From Dryomyza anilis (Eukaryota; Arthropoda; Insecta; Diptera; Dryomyzidae): a stretch of DNA of 64,000 nucleotides. This document shows positions 35,664-48,920 of the stretch, one piece after another (the stretch's first letter is position 1; the number at the start of each line of letters is the position of its first letter). The stretch is taken from contig OX638135.1 of the NCBI GenBank assembly GCA_951804985.1, forward strand, positions 5,922,826 to 5,986,825. The letters run 5' to 3'. The position numbers and the translations under genes were made by a program. The notes under the pieces are model-generated. The model saw nothing but the letters and a program-made list of their open reading frames with translations. It was not told the origin of the DNA and ran no database searches.

Positions 35664-38600
35664 GATCTTTTTGATCTTTTTGATCTTTTTGATCTTTTTG
35701 ATCTTTTTGATCTTTTTGATCTTTTTGATCTTTTTGATCTTTTTGATCTTTTTGATCTTTTTGATCTTTTTGATCTTTTTGATCTTTTTGATCTTTTTGA
35801 TCTTTTTGATCTTTTTGATCTTTTTGATCTTTTTGATCTTTTTGATCTTTTTGATCTTTTTGATCTTTTTGATCTTTTTGATCTTTTTGATCTTTTTGAT
35901 CTTTTTGATCTTTTTGATCTTTTTGATCTTTTTGATCTTTTTGATCTTTTTGATCTTTTTGATCTTTTTGATCTTTTTGATCTTTTTGATCTTTTTGATC
36001 ATTTTGATCTTTTTGATCTTTTTGATCTTTTTGATCTTTTTGATCTTATTGATCATTTTGATCTTTTTGATCTTTTTGATCTTTATGATCTTTTTGATCT
36101 TTTTGATCTTTTTGATCTTTTTGATCTTTTTGATCTTTTTGATCTTTTTGATCTTTTTGATCTTTTTGATCTTTTTGATCTTTTTGATCTTTTTGATCTT
36201 TTTGATCTTTTTGATCTTTTTGATCATTTTGATCATTTTGATCATTTTGATCATTTTGATCATTTTGATCATTTTGATCATTTTGATCATTTTGATCATT
36301 TTGATCATTTTGATCATTTTGATCATTTTGATCATTTTGATCATTTTGATCATTTTGATCATTTTGATCATTTTGATCATTTTGATCATTTTGATCATTT
36401 TGATCATTTTGATCATTTTGATCTTTTTGATCTTTTTGATCTTTTTGATCTTTTTGATCTTTTTGATCTTTTTGATCTTTTTGATCTTTTTGATCTTTTT
36501 GATCTTTTTGATCTTTTTGATCTTTTTGATCTTTTTGATCTTTTTGATCTTTTTGATCTTTTTGATCTTTTTGATCTTTTTGATCTTTTTGATCTTTTTG
36601 ATCTTTTTGATCTTTTTGATCTTTTTGATCTTTTTGATCTTTTTGATCTTTTGATCTTTTGATCTTTTTGATCTTTTTGATCTTTTTGATCATATTGATC
36701 ATTTTGATCATTTTGATCATTTTGATCATTTTGATCATTTTGATCATTTTGATCATTTTGATCATTTTGATCATTTTGATCATTTTGATCTTTTTGATCT
36801 TTTTGATCTTTTTGATCTTTTTGATCTTTTTGATCTTTTTGATCTTTTTGATCTTTTTGATCTTTTTGATCTTTTTGATCTTTTTGATCTTTTTGATCTT
36901 TTTGATCTTTTTGATCTTTTTGATCTTTTTGATCTTTTTGATCTTTTTGATCTTTTTGATCTTTTTGATCTTTTTGATCTTTTTGATCTTTTTGATCTTT
37001 TTGATCTTTTTGATCTTTTTGATCTTTTTGATCTTTTTGATCTTTTTGATCTTTTTGATCTTTTTGATCTTTTTGATCTTTTTGATCTTTTTGATCTTTT
37101 TGATCTTTTTGATCTTTTTGATCTTTTTGATCTTTTTGATCTTTTTGATCTTTTTGATCTTTTTGATCTTTTTGATCTTTTTGATCTTTTTGATCTTTTT
37201 GATCTTTTTGATCTTTTTGATTTTTTTGATCTTTTTGATCTTTTTGATCTTTTTGATCTTTTTGATCTTTTTGATCTTTTTGATCTTTTTGATCTTTTTG
37301 ATCTTTTTGATCTTTTTGATCTTTTTGATCTTTTTGATCTTTTTGATCTTTTTGATCTTTTTGATCTTTTTGATCTTTTTGATCTTTTTGATCTTTTTGA
37401 TCTTTTGATCTTTTTGATCTTTTTGATCTTTTTGATCATTTTGATCATTTTGATCATTTTGATCATTTTGATCATTTTGATCATTTTGATCATTTTGATC
37501 ATTTTGATCATTTTGATCATTTTGATCATTTTGATCATTTTGATCATTTTGATCATTTTGATCATTTTGATCATTTTGATCATTTTGATCATTTTGATCA
37601 TTTTGATCTTTTTGATCATTTTGATCTTTTTGATCTTTTTGATCTTTTTGATCTTTTTGATCTTTTTGATCATTTTGATCATTTTGATCATTTTGATCAT
37701 TTTGATCATTTTGATCATTTTGATCATTTTGATAATTTTGATCTTTTTTATCTTTTTGATCTTTTTGATCTTTTTGATCTTTTTGATCTTTTTGATCTTT
37801 TTGATCTTATTGATCTTTTTGATCTTTTTGATCTTTTTGATCTTCTTGATCTTTTTGATCTTTTTGATCATTTTGATCTTTTTGATCTTTTTGATCTTTT
37901 TGATCTTTTTGATCATTTTGATCATTTTGATCATTTTGATCATTTTGATCATTTTGATCATTTTGATCATTTTGATCATTTTGATCATTTTGATCATTTT
38001 GATCATTTTGATCATTTTGATCATTTTGATCATTTTGATCATTTTGATCATTTTGATCATTTTGATCATTTTGATCATTTTGATCATTTTGATCATTTTG
38101 ATCATTTTGATCATTTTGATCATTTTGATCATTTTGATCATTTTGATCATTTTGATCATTTTGATCATTTTGATCATTTTGATCATTTTGATCATTTTGA
38201 TCATTTTGATCATTTTGATCATTTTGATCATTTTGATCATTTTGATCATTTTGATCATTTTGATCATTTTGATCATTTTGATCATTTTGATCTTTTTGAT
38301 CTTTTTGATCTTTTTGATCTTTTTGATCTTTTTGATCTTTTTGATCTTTTTGATCTTTTTGATCTTTTTGATCTTTTTGATCTTTTTGATCTTTTTGATC
38401 TTTTTGATCTTTTGATCTTTTTGATCTTTTTGATCTTTTTGATCTTTTTGATCTTTTTGATCTTTTTGATCTTTTTGATCTTTTTGATCTTTTTGATCTT
38501 TTTGATCTTTTTGATCTTTTTGATCTTTTTGATCTTTTTGATCTTTTTGATCTTCTTGATCTTTTTGATCTTTTTGACCTTTTTGACCTTTTTGTTCTTT

Positions 38601-39519
38601 TTGTTCTTTTTGTTCTTTTTGATCTTTTTGATCTTTTTGATCTTTTTGATCTTTTTGATCATTTTGATCATTTTGATCATTTTGATCATTTTGATCATTT
38701 TGATCATTTTGATCATTTTGATCATTTTGATCATTTTGATCATTTTGATCATTTTGATCATTTTGATCATTTTGATCATTTTGATCATTTTGATCATTTT
38801 GATCATTTTGATCATTTTGATCATTTTGATCATTTTGATCATTTTGATCATTTTGATCATTTTGATCATTTTGATCATTTTGATCATTTTGATCATTTTG
38901 ATCATTTTGATCATTTTGATCATTTTGATCATTTTGATCATTTTGATCATTTTGATCATTTTGATCATTTTGATCATTTTGATCATTTTGATCATTTTGA
39001 TCATTTTGATCATTTTGATCATTTTGATCATTTTGATCATTTTGATCATTTTGATCATTTTGATCATTTTGATCATTTTGATCATTTTGATCATTTTGAT
39101 CATTTTGATCATTTTGATCATTTTGATCATTTTGATCATTTTGATCATTTTGATCATTTTGATCATTTTGATCATTTTGATCATTTTGATCATTTTGATC
39201 ATTTTGATCATTTTGATCATTTTGATCATTTTGATCATTTTGATCATTTTGATCATTTTGATCATTTTGATCATTTTGATCATTTTGATCATTTTGATCT
39301 TTTTGATCTTTTTGATCTTTTTGATCTTTTTGATCTTTTTGATCTTTTTGATCTTTTTGATCTTTTTGATCTTTTTGATCTTTTTGATCTTTTTGATCTT
39401 TTTGATCTTTTTGATCTTTTTGATCTTTTTGATCTTTTTGATCTTTTTGATCTTTTGATCTTTTTGATCTTTTTGATCTTTTTGATCTTTTTGATCTTTT
39501 TGATCTTTTTGATCTTTTT

Positions 39520-42500
39520 GACATTTTTGATCTTTTTGACATTTTTGATCTTTTTGATCTTTTTGATCTTTTTGATCTTTTTGATCTTTTTGATCTGTTT
39601 GATCTGTTTGAGCTGTTTGATCTGTTTGATCTGTTTGATCTGTTTGATCTGTTTGATCTGTTTGATCTGTTTGATCTGTTTGATCTTTTTGATCTGTTTG
39701 ATCTTTTGATCTTTTGATCTTTTTGATCTTTTTGATCTTTTTGATCTTTTTGATCTTTTTGATCTTTTTGATCTTTTTGATCTTTTTGATCTTTTTGATC
39801 TTTTTGATCTTTTTGATCTTTTTGATCTTTTTGATCTTTTTGATCTTTTTGATCTTTTTGATCTTTTTGATCTTTTTGATCTTCTTGATCTTTTTGATCT
39901 TTTTGATCTTTTTGATATTTTTGATATTTTTGATCTTTTTGATCTTTTTGATCTTTTTGATCTTTTTGATCTTTTTGATCTTTTTGATCTTTTTGATCTT
40001 TTTGATCTTTTTGATCTTCTTGATCTTTTTGATCTTTTTGATCTTTTTGATCTTTTTGATCTTTTTGATCTTTTTGATCTTTTTGATCTTTTTGATCTTT
40101 TTGATCTTTTTGATCTTTTTGATCTTTTTGATCTTTTTGATCTTTTTGATCTTTTTGATCTTTTTGATCTTTTTGATCTTTTTGATCTTTTTGATCTTTT
40201 TGATCTTTTTGATCTTTTTGATCTTTTTGATCTTTTTGATCTTTTTGATCTTTTTGATCTTTTTGATCTTTTTGATCATTTTGATCATTTTGATCATTTT
40301 GATCATTTTGATCTTTTTGATCTTTTTGATCATTTTGATCATTTTGATCTTTTTGATCTTTTTGATCTTCTTGATCTTTTTGATCTTCTTGATCTTTTTG
40401 ATCTTTTTGATCTTTTTGATCTTTTTGATCTTTTTGATCTTTTTGATCTTTTTGATCTTTTTGATCTTTTTGATCTTTTTGACCTTTTTGACCTTTTTGA
40501 CCTTTTTGACCTTTTTGATCTTTTTGATCTTTTTGATCTTTTTGATCTTTTTGATCTTTTTGATCTTTTTGATCTTTTTGATCTTTTTGATCTTTTTGAT
40601 CTTTTTGATCTTTTTGATCTTTTTGATCTTTTTGATCTTTTTGATCTTTTTGATCTTTTTGATCTTTTTGATCTTTTTGATCTTTTTGATCTTTTTGATC
40701 TTTTTGATCTTTTTGATCTTTTTGATCTTTTTGATCTTTTTGATCTTTTTGATCTTTTTGATCTTTTTGATCTTTTTGATCTTTTTGATCATTTTGATCA
40801 TTTTGATCTTTTTGATCTTTTTGATCTTTTTGATCTTTTTGATCTTTTTGATCTTTTTGATCTTTTTGATCATTTTGATCTTTTTGATCTTTTTGATCTT
40901 TTTGATCTTTTTGATCTTTTTGATCTTTTTGATCTTTTTGATCTTTTTGATCTTTTTGATCTTTTTGATCTTTTTGATCTTTTTGATCTTTTTGATCATT
41001 TTGATCATTTTGATCATTTTGATCATTTTGATCATTTTGATCATTTTGATCATTTTGATCATTTTGATCATTTTGATCATTTTGATCATTTTGATCATTT
41101 TGATCATTTTGATCATTTTGATCATTTTGATCATTTTGATCTTTTTGATCTTTTTGATCTTTTTGATCTTTTTGATCTTTTTGATCTTTTTGATCTTTTT
41201 GATCTTTTTGATCTTTTTGATCTTTTTGATCTTTTTGATCTTTTTGATCTTTTTGATCTTTTTGATCTTTTTGATCTTTTTGATCTTTTTGATCTTTTTG
41301 ATCTTTTTGATCTTTTTGATCTTTTGATCTTTTTGATCTTTTTGATCTTTTTGATCATATTGATCATATTGATCATTTTGATCATTTTGATCATTTTGAT
41401 CATTTTGATCATTTTGATCATTTTGATCATTTTGATCTTTTTGATCTTTTTGATCTTTTTGATCTTTTTGATCTTTTTGATCTTTTTGATCTTTTTGATC
41501 TTTTTGATCTTTTTGATCTTTTTGATCTTTTTGATCTTTTTGATCTTTTTGATCTTTTTGATCTTTTTGATCTTTTTGATCTTTTTGATCTTTTTGATCT
41601 TTTTGATCTTTTTGATCTTTTTGATCTTTTTGATCTTTTTGATCTTTTTGATCTTTTTGATCTTTTTGATCATTTTGATCATTTTGATCTTTTTGATCTT
41701 TTTGATCTTTTTGATCTTTTTGATCTTTTTGATCTTTTTGATCTTTTTGATCTTTTTGATCTTTTTGATCTTTTTGATCTTTTTGATCTTTTTGATCTTT
41801 TTGATCTTTTTGATCTTTTTGATCTTTTTGATCTTTTTGATCTTTTTGATCTTTTTGATTTTTTTGATTTTTTTGATCTTTTTGATCTTCTTGATCTTTT
41901 TGATCTTTTTGATCTTTTTGATCTTTTTGATCTTTTTGATCTTTTTGATCTTTTTGATCTTTTTGATCTTTTTGATCTTTTTGATCATTTTGATCTTTTT
42001 GATCTTTTTGATCTTTTTGATCTTTTGATCTTTTTGATCTTTTTGATCTTTTTGATCATTTTGATCATTTTGATCATTTTGATCATTTTGATCATTTTGA
42101 TCATTTTGATCATTTTGATCATTTTGATCATTTTGATCATTTTGATCATTTTGATCATTTTGATCATTTTGATCATTTTGATCATTTTGATCATTTTGAT
42201 CATTTTGATCATTTTGATCATTTTGATCATTTTGATCTTTTTGATCTTTTTGATCTTTTTGATCTTTTTGATCTTTTTGATCTTTTTGATCTTTTTGATC
42301 ATTTTGATCATTTTGATCATTTTGATAATTTTGATCATTTTGATCATTTTGATAATTTTGATCATTTTGATCTTTTTTATCTTTTTGATCTTTTTGATCT
42401 TTTTGATCTTTTTGATCTTTTTGATCTTATTGATCTTTTTGATCTTTTTGATCTTTTTGATCTTTTTGATCTTCTTGATCTTTTTGATCTTTATGATCAT

Positions 42501-43754
42501 TTTGATCTTTTTGATCTTTTTGATCTTTTTGATCTTTTTGATCTTTTTGATCTTTTTGATCATTTTGATCATTTTGATCATTTTGATCATTTTGATCATT
42601 TTGATCATTTTGATCATTTTGATCATTTTGATCATTTTGATCATTTTGATCATTTTGATCATTTTGATCATTTTGATCATTTTGATCATTTTGATCATTT
42701 TGATCATTTTGATCATTTTGATCATTTTGATCATTTTGATCATTTTGATCATTTTGATCATTTTGATCATTTTGATCATTTTGATCATTTTGATCATTTT
42801 GATCATTTTGATCATTTTGATCATTTTGATCATTTTGATCATTTTGATCATTTTGATCATTTTGATCATTTTGATCATTTTGATCATTTTGATCATTTTG
42901 ATCATTTTGATCATTTTGATCATTTTGATCATTTTGATCATTTTGATCATTTTGATCATTTTGATCATTTTGATCATTTTGATCATTTTGATCTTTTTGA
43001 TCTTTTTGATCTTTTTGATCTTTTTGATCTTTTTGATCTTTTTGATCTTTTTGATCTTTTTGATCTTTTTGATCTTTTTGATCTTTTTGATCTTTTTGAT
43101 CTTTTTGATCTTTTTGATCTTTTTGATCTCTTTGATCTTTTTGATCTTTTTGATCTTTTTGATCTTTTTGATCTTTTTGATCTTTTTGATCTTTTTGATC
43201 TTTTTGATCTTTTTGATCTTTTTGATCTTTTTGATCTTTTTGATCTTTTTGATCTTTTTGATCTTTTTGATCTTTTTGATCTTCTTGATCTTTTTGATCT
43301 TTTTGATCTTCTTGATCTTTTTGATCTTTTTGACCTTTTTGACCTTTTTGTTCTTTTTGTTCTTTTTGATCTTTTTGATCTTTTTGATCTTTTTGATCTT
43401 TTTGATCTTTTTGATCATTTTGATCATTTTGATCATTTTGATCATTTTGATCATTTTGATCATTTTGATCATTTTGATCATTTTGATCATTTTGATCATT
43501 TTGATCATTTTGATCATTTTGATCATTTTGATCATTTTGATCATTTTGATCATTTTGATCATTTTGATCATTTTGATCATTTTGATCATTTTGATCATTT
43601 TGATCATTTTGATCATTTTGATCATTTTGATCATTTTGATCATTTTGATCATTTTGATCATTTTGATCATTTTGATCATTTTGATCATTTTGATCATTTT
43701 GATCATTTTGATCATTTTGATCATTTTGATCATTTTGATCATTTTGATCATTTT
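39520..43754. repeat. Higher-order repeat III, copy C (shortened)
   Basis: Opens with GACATTTTT-T-GACATTTTT, T5, TG2, GAGCTGTTT (39610), TG7, T1, TG1, two 8-bp units (39700), T18, TTCTT, T3, GATATTTTT x2. The TTTTA/TTATT part is missing and only GACC4 (40481-40516) remains. Then A16, T20, 8-bp unit (41318), T3, GATCATATT x2, A7, T26, A2, T19, GATTTTTTT x2, T1, TTCTT, T10, A1, T3, 8-bp unit (42019), T3, A20, T7, A3, GATAATTTT, A2, GATAATTTT, A1, T1, TATCTTTTT, T4, TTATT, T4, TTCTT, T1, TTTAT, A1, T6, A48, T15, GATCTCTTT (43125), T16, TTCTT, T2, TTCTT, T2, GACC2, GTTC2, T5, A38. Confidence 0.9.
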
Positions 43755-44591
43755 GAACATTTTGAACATTTTGAACATTTTGAACATTTTGAACATTTTG
43801 ATCATTTTGATCATTTTGATCATTTTGATCATTTTGATCATTTTCATCATTTTGATCATTTTGATCATTTTGATCATTTTGATCATTTTGATCATTTTGA
43901 ACATTTTGATCATTTTGATCATTTTGATCATTTTGATCATTTTGATCATTTTGATCATTTTGATCATTTTGATCATTTTGATCATTTTGATCATTTTGAT
44001 CATTTTGATCATTTTGATCATTTTGATCAGTTTGATCATTTTGATCAGTTTGATCATTTTGATCATTTTGATCATTTTGATCATTTTGATCTTTTTGATA
44101 TTTTTGATATTTTTGATCTTTTTGATCTTATTGATCTTTTTGATCTTTTTGATCTTTTTGATCTTTTTGATCTGTTTGATCTGTTTGATCTGTTTGATCT
44201 GTTTGATCTGTTTGATCTGTTTGATCTGTTTGATCTGTTTGATCTGTTTGATCTGTTTGATCTGTTTGATCTGTTTGATCTGTTTGATCTGTTTGATCTG
44301 TTTGATCTGTTTGATCTGTTTGATCTGTTTGATCTGTTTGATCTGTTTGATCTGTTTGATCTGTTTGATCTGTTTGATCTGTTTGATTTGTTTGATCTGT
44401 TTGATCTGTTTGATCTGTTTGATCTGTTTGATCTGTTTGATCTGTTTGATCTGTTTGATCTGTTTGATCTGTTTGATCTGTTTGATCTGTTTGATCTGTT
44501 TGATCTGTTTGATCTGTTTGATCTGTTTGATCTGTTTGATCTGTTTGATCTTTTTGATCTGTTTGATCTGTTTGATCTGTTTGATCTGTTT
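43755..44591. repeat. GAACATTTT-AG-GATATTTTT-TTATT-TG cassette, copy a
   Basis: GAACATTTT x5 (43755-43799), A5, CATCATTTT (43845), A5, GAACATTTT (43899), A13, AG1, A1, AG1, A4, T1, GATATTTTT x2 (44097), T1, TTATT, T4, TG42 (44169-44546, one GATTTGTTT at 44385), T1, TG4. Preceded by GACC2-GTTC2-T5-A38 of copy C. Confidence 0.95.
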
Positions 44592-45941
44592 GATCTTTTT
44601 GATCTTTTTGATCTTTTTGATCTTTTTGATCTTTTTGATCTTTTTGATCTTTTTGATCTTTTTGATCTTTTTGATCTTTTTGATCTTTTTGATCTTTTTG
44701 ATCTTTTTGATCTTTTTGATCTTTTTGATCTTTTTGATCTTTTTGATCTTTTTGATCTTCTTGATCTTCTTGATCTTCTTGATCTTTTTGATCTTTTTGA
44801 TCTTTTTGATCTTTTTGATCTTTTTGATCTTTTTGATCTTTTTGATCTTTTTGATCTTTTTGATCTTTTTGATCTTTTTGATCTTTTTGATCTTTTTGAT
44901 CTTTTTGATCTTTTTGATCTTTTTGATCTTTTTGATCTTTTTGATCATTTTGATCTTTTTGATCATTTTGATCATTTTGATCATTTTGATCATTTTGATC
45001 ATTTTGATCATTTTGATCATTTTGATCATTTTGATCATTTTGATCATTTTGATCATTTTGATCATTTTGATCATTTTGATCATTTTGATCATTTTGATCA
45101 TTTTGATCATTTTGATCATTTTGATCATTTTGATCATTTTGATCTTTTTGATCTTTTTGATCTTTTTGATCTTTTTGATCTTTTTGATCTTTTTGATCAT
45201 TTTGATCATTTTGATCATTTTGATCATTTTGATCATTTTGATCATTTTGATCTTTTTGATCTTTTTGATCTTTTTGATCTTTTTGATCTTTTTGATCTTT
45301 TTGATCTTTTTGATCATTTTGATCATTTTGATCATTTTGATCATTTTGATCATTTTGATCATTTTGATCATTTTGATCATTTTGATCATTTTGATCATTT
45401 TGATCATTTTGATCATTTTGATCATTTTGATCATTTTGATCATTTTGATCATTTTGATCATTTTGATCATTTTGATCATTTTGATCATTTTGATCATTTT
45501 GATCATTTTGATCATTTTGATCATTTTGATCATTTTGATCATTTTGATCATTTTGATCATTTTGATCATTTTGATCATTTTGATCATTTTGATCATTTTG
45601 ATCATTTTGATCATTTTGATCATTTTGATCATTTTGATCATTTTGATCATTTTGATCATTTTGATCATTTTGATCATTTTGATCATTTTGATCTTTTTGA
45701 TCTTTTTGATCTTTTTGATCTTTTTGATCTTTTTGATCTTTTTGATCTTTTTGATCTTTTTGATCTTTTTGATCTTTTTGATCTTTTTGATCTTTTTGAT
45801 CTTTTTGATCTTTTTGATCTTTTTGATCTTTTTGATCTTTTTGATCTTTTTGATCTTTTTGATCTTTTTGATCTTCTTGATCTTTTTGATATTTTTGATC
45901 TTCTTGATCTTTTTGATCTTTTTGATCTTTTTGATCTTTTT
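44592..45941. repeat. TTCTT3 module and A/T ladder
   Basis: Order: T18, TTCTT3 (44754-44780), T18, A1, T1, A20, T6, A6, T7, A42 (45312-45689), T20, TTCTT, T1, GATATTTTT (45888), TTCTT, T4. The T6-A6-T7 ladder resembles the short-block comb downstream of 48,192. Confidence 0.94.
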
Positions 45942-47615
45942 GACCTTTTTGTTCTTTTTGATCTTTTTGATCTTTTTGATCATTTTGATCATTTTGATCA
46001 TTTTGATCATTTTGATCATTTTGATCATTTTGATCATTTTGATCATTTTGATCATTTTGATCATTTTGATCATTTTGATCATTTTGATCATTTTGATCAT
46101 TTTGATCATTTTGATCATTTTGATCATTTTGATCATTTTGATCATTTTGATCATTTTGATCATTTTGATCATTTTGATCATTTTGATCATATTGATCATT
46201 TTGATCATTTTGATCATTTTGATCATTTTGATCATTTTGATCATTTTGATCATTTTGATCATTTTGATCATTTTGATCATTTTGATCATTTTGATCATTT
46301 TGATCATTTTGATCATTTTGATCATTTTGATCATTTTGATCATTTTGATCATTTTGATCATTTTGATCATTTTGATCATTTTGATCATTTTGATCATTTT
46401 GATCATTTTGATCATTTTGATCATTTTGATCATTTTGATCATTTTGATCATTTTGATCATTTTGATCATTTTGATCATTTTGATCATTTTGATCATTTTG
46501 ATCATTTTGATCATTTTGATCATTTTGAACATTTTGAACATTTTGAACATTTTGAACATTTTGAACATTTTGATCATTTTGATCATTTTGATCATTTTGA
46601 TCATTTTGATCATTTTGATCATTTTGATCATTTTGATCATTTTGATCATTTTGATCATTTTGATCATTTTGAACATTTTGATCATTTTGATCATTTTGAT
46701 CATTTTGATCATTTTGATCATTTTGATCATTTTGATCATTTTGATCATTTTGATCATTTTGATCATTTTGATCATTTTGATCATTTTGATCATTTTGATC
46801 ATTTTGATCATTTTGATCATTTTGATCATTTTGATCATTTTGATCATTTTGATCATTTTGATCATTTTGATCATTTTGATCATTTTGATCATTTTGATCA
46901 TTTTGATCATTTTGATCATTTTGATCAGTTTGATCATTTTGATCATTTTGATCATTTTGATCATTTTGATCTTTTTGATATTTTTGATATTTTTGATCTT
47001 TTTGATCTTTTTGATCTTATTGATCTTTTTGATCTTTTTGATCTTTTTGATCTGTTTGATCTGTTTGATCTGTTTGATCTGTTTGATCTGTTTGATCTGT
47101 TTGATCTGTTTGATCTGTTTGATCTGTTTGATCTGTTTGATCTGTTTGATCTGTTTGATCTGTTTGATCTGTTTGATCTGTTTGATCTGTTTGATCTGTT
47201 TGATCTGTTTGATCTGTTTGATCTGTTTGATCTGTTTGATCTGTTTGATCTGTTTGATCTGTTTGATCTGTTTGATCTGTTTGATCTGTTTGATCTGTTT
47301 GATCTGTTTGATCTGTTTGATCTGTTTGATCTGTTTGATCTGTTTGATCTGTTTGATCTGTTTGATCTGTTTGATCTGTTTGATCTGTTTGATCTGTTTG
47401 ATCTGTTTGATCTGTTTGATCTGTTTGATCTGTTTGATCTGTTTGATCTGTTTGATCTGTTTGATCTGTTTGATCTGTTTGATCTGTTTGATCTGTTTGA
47501 TCTGTTTGATCTGTTTGATCTGTTTGATCTGTTTGATCTGTTTGATCTGTTTGATCTGTTTGATCTGTTTGATCTGTTTGATCTGTTTGATCTGTTTGAT
47601 CTGTTTGATCTGTTT
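45942..47615. repeat. GACC-GTTC-GAACATTTT-TG cassette, copy b
   Basis: GACC1, GTTC1, T2, A23, GATCATATT (46185), A37, GAACATTTT x5 (46527), A11, GAACATTTT (46671), A27, AG1, A4, T1, GATATTTTT x2 (46977), T2, TTATT, T3, TG63 (47049-47615). The GAACATTTT quintet is exactly 2,772 bp (308 units) after that of copy a. Confidence 0.95.
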
Positions 47616-48191
47616 GATCTTTTTGATCTTTTTGATCTTTTTGATCTTTTTGATCTTTTTGATCTTTTTGATCTTTTTGATCTTTTTGATCTTTTTGATC
47701 TTTTTGATCTTTTTGATCTTTTTGATCTTTTTGATCTTTTTGATCTTTTTGATCTTTTTGATCTTTTTGATCTTTTTGATCTTTTTGATCTTTTTGATCT
47801 TCTTGATCTTCTTGATCTTCTTGATCTTTTTGATCTTTTTGATCTTTTTGATCTTTTTGATCTTTTTGATCTTTTTGATCTTTTTGATCTTTTTGATCTT
47901 TTTGATCTTTTTGATCTTTTTGATCTTTTTGATCTTTTTGATCTTTTTGATCTTTTTGATCTTTTTGATCTTTTTGATCTTTTTGATCTTTTTGATCTTT
48001 TTGATCTTTTTGATCATTTTGATCTTTTTGATCATTTTGATCATTTTGATCATTTTGATCATTTTGATCATTTTGATAATTTTGATAATTTTGATAATTT
48101 TGATCATTTTGATCATTTTGATCATTTTGATCATTTTGATCATTTTGATCATTTTGATCATTTTGATCATTTTGATCATTTTGATCATTTT
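47616..48191. repeat. TTCTT3 module leading into GATAATTTT x3
   Basis: Order: T20, TTCTT3 (47796-47822), T21, A1, T1, A5, GATAATTTT x3 (48075-48101), A10. Confidence 0.95.
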
Positions 48192-48920
48192 GATCAGTTT
48201 GATCAGTTTGATCAGTTTGATCATTTTGATCATTTTGATCAGTTTGATCAGTTTGATCAGTTTGATCAGTTTGATCATTTTGATCATTTTGATCATTTTG
48301 ATCATTTTGATCATTTTGATCATTTTGATCATTTTGATCATTTTGATCATTTTGATCATTTTGATCATTTTGATCATTTTGATCATTTTGATCATTTTGA
48401 TCATTTTGATCATTTTGATCATTTTGATCATTTTGATCATTTTGATCATTTTGATCTTTTTGATCTTTTTGATCTTTTTGATCATTTTGATCATTTTGAT
48501 CATTTTGATCATTTTGATCATTTTGATCATTTTGATCAGTTTGATCAGTTTGATCAGTTTGATCAGTTTGATCAGTTTGATCAGTTTGATCAGTTTGATC
48601 AGTTTGATCATTTTGATCATTTTGATCATTTTGATCATTTTGATCATTTTGATCATTTTGATCAGTTTGATCAGTTTGATCATTTTGATCATTTTGATCA
48701 TTTTGATCATTTTGATCATTTTGATCATTTTGATCTTTTTGATCTTTTTGATCTTTTTGATCTTTTTGATCTTTTTGATCTTTTTGATCATTTTGATCAT
48801 TTTGATCATTTTGATCATTTTGATCATTTTGATCATTTTGATCAGTTTGATCAGTTTGATCAGTTTGATCAGTTTGATCAGTTTGATCAGTTTGATCAGT
48901 TTGGTCAGTTTGATCAGTTT
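48192..48920. repeat. Short-block comb of AG, A and T, copy 1
   Basis: Run lengths: AG3, A2, AG4, A20, T3, A6, AG8, A6, AG2, A6, T6, A6, AG7, GGTCAGTTT (48903), AG1. Total 81 units. Block lengths of six recur. Confidence 0.95.

Larger units (their letters stand above)
33577..39519. repeat. Higher-order repeat III, copy B (about 5.9 kb)
   Basis: Same marker order as copy A: GACATTTTT-T-GACATTTTT, T4, TG2, GAGCTGTTT (33658), TG6, T2, TG1, 8-bp unit (33748), T17, TTCTT, T2, GATATTTTT. After an extra GACC (34008) and two TTCTT-flanked A islands come TTTTA x3 (34791), the GACC module twice in tandem, TTTAT (36078), A22, T25, two 8-bp units (36645), T3, GATCATATT, A10, T48, GATTTTTTT, T19, 8-bp unit (37399), T3, A19, T1, A1, T5, A7, GATAATTTT, T1, TATCTTTTT, T5, TTATT, T3, TTCTT, T2, A1, T4, A42, T13, 8-bp unit (38406), T15, TTCTT, T2, GACC2, GTTC3, T4, A71, T17, 8-bp unit (39449), T7. 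Confidence 0.92.
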
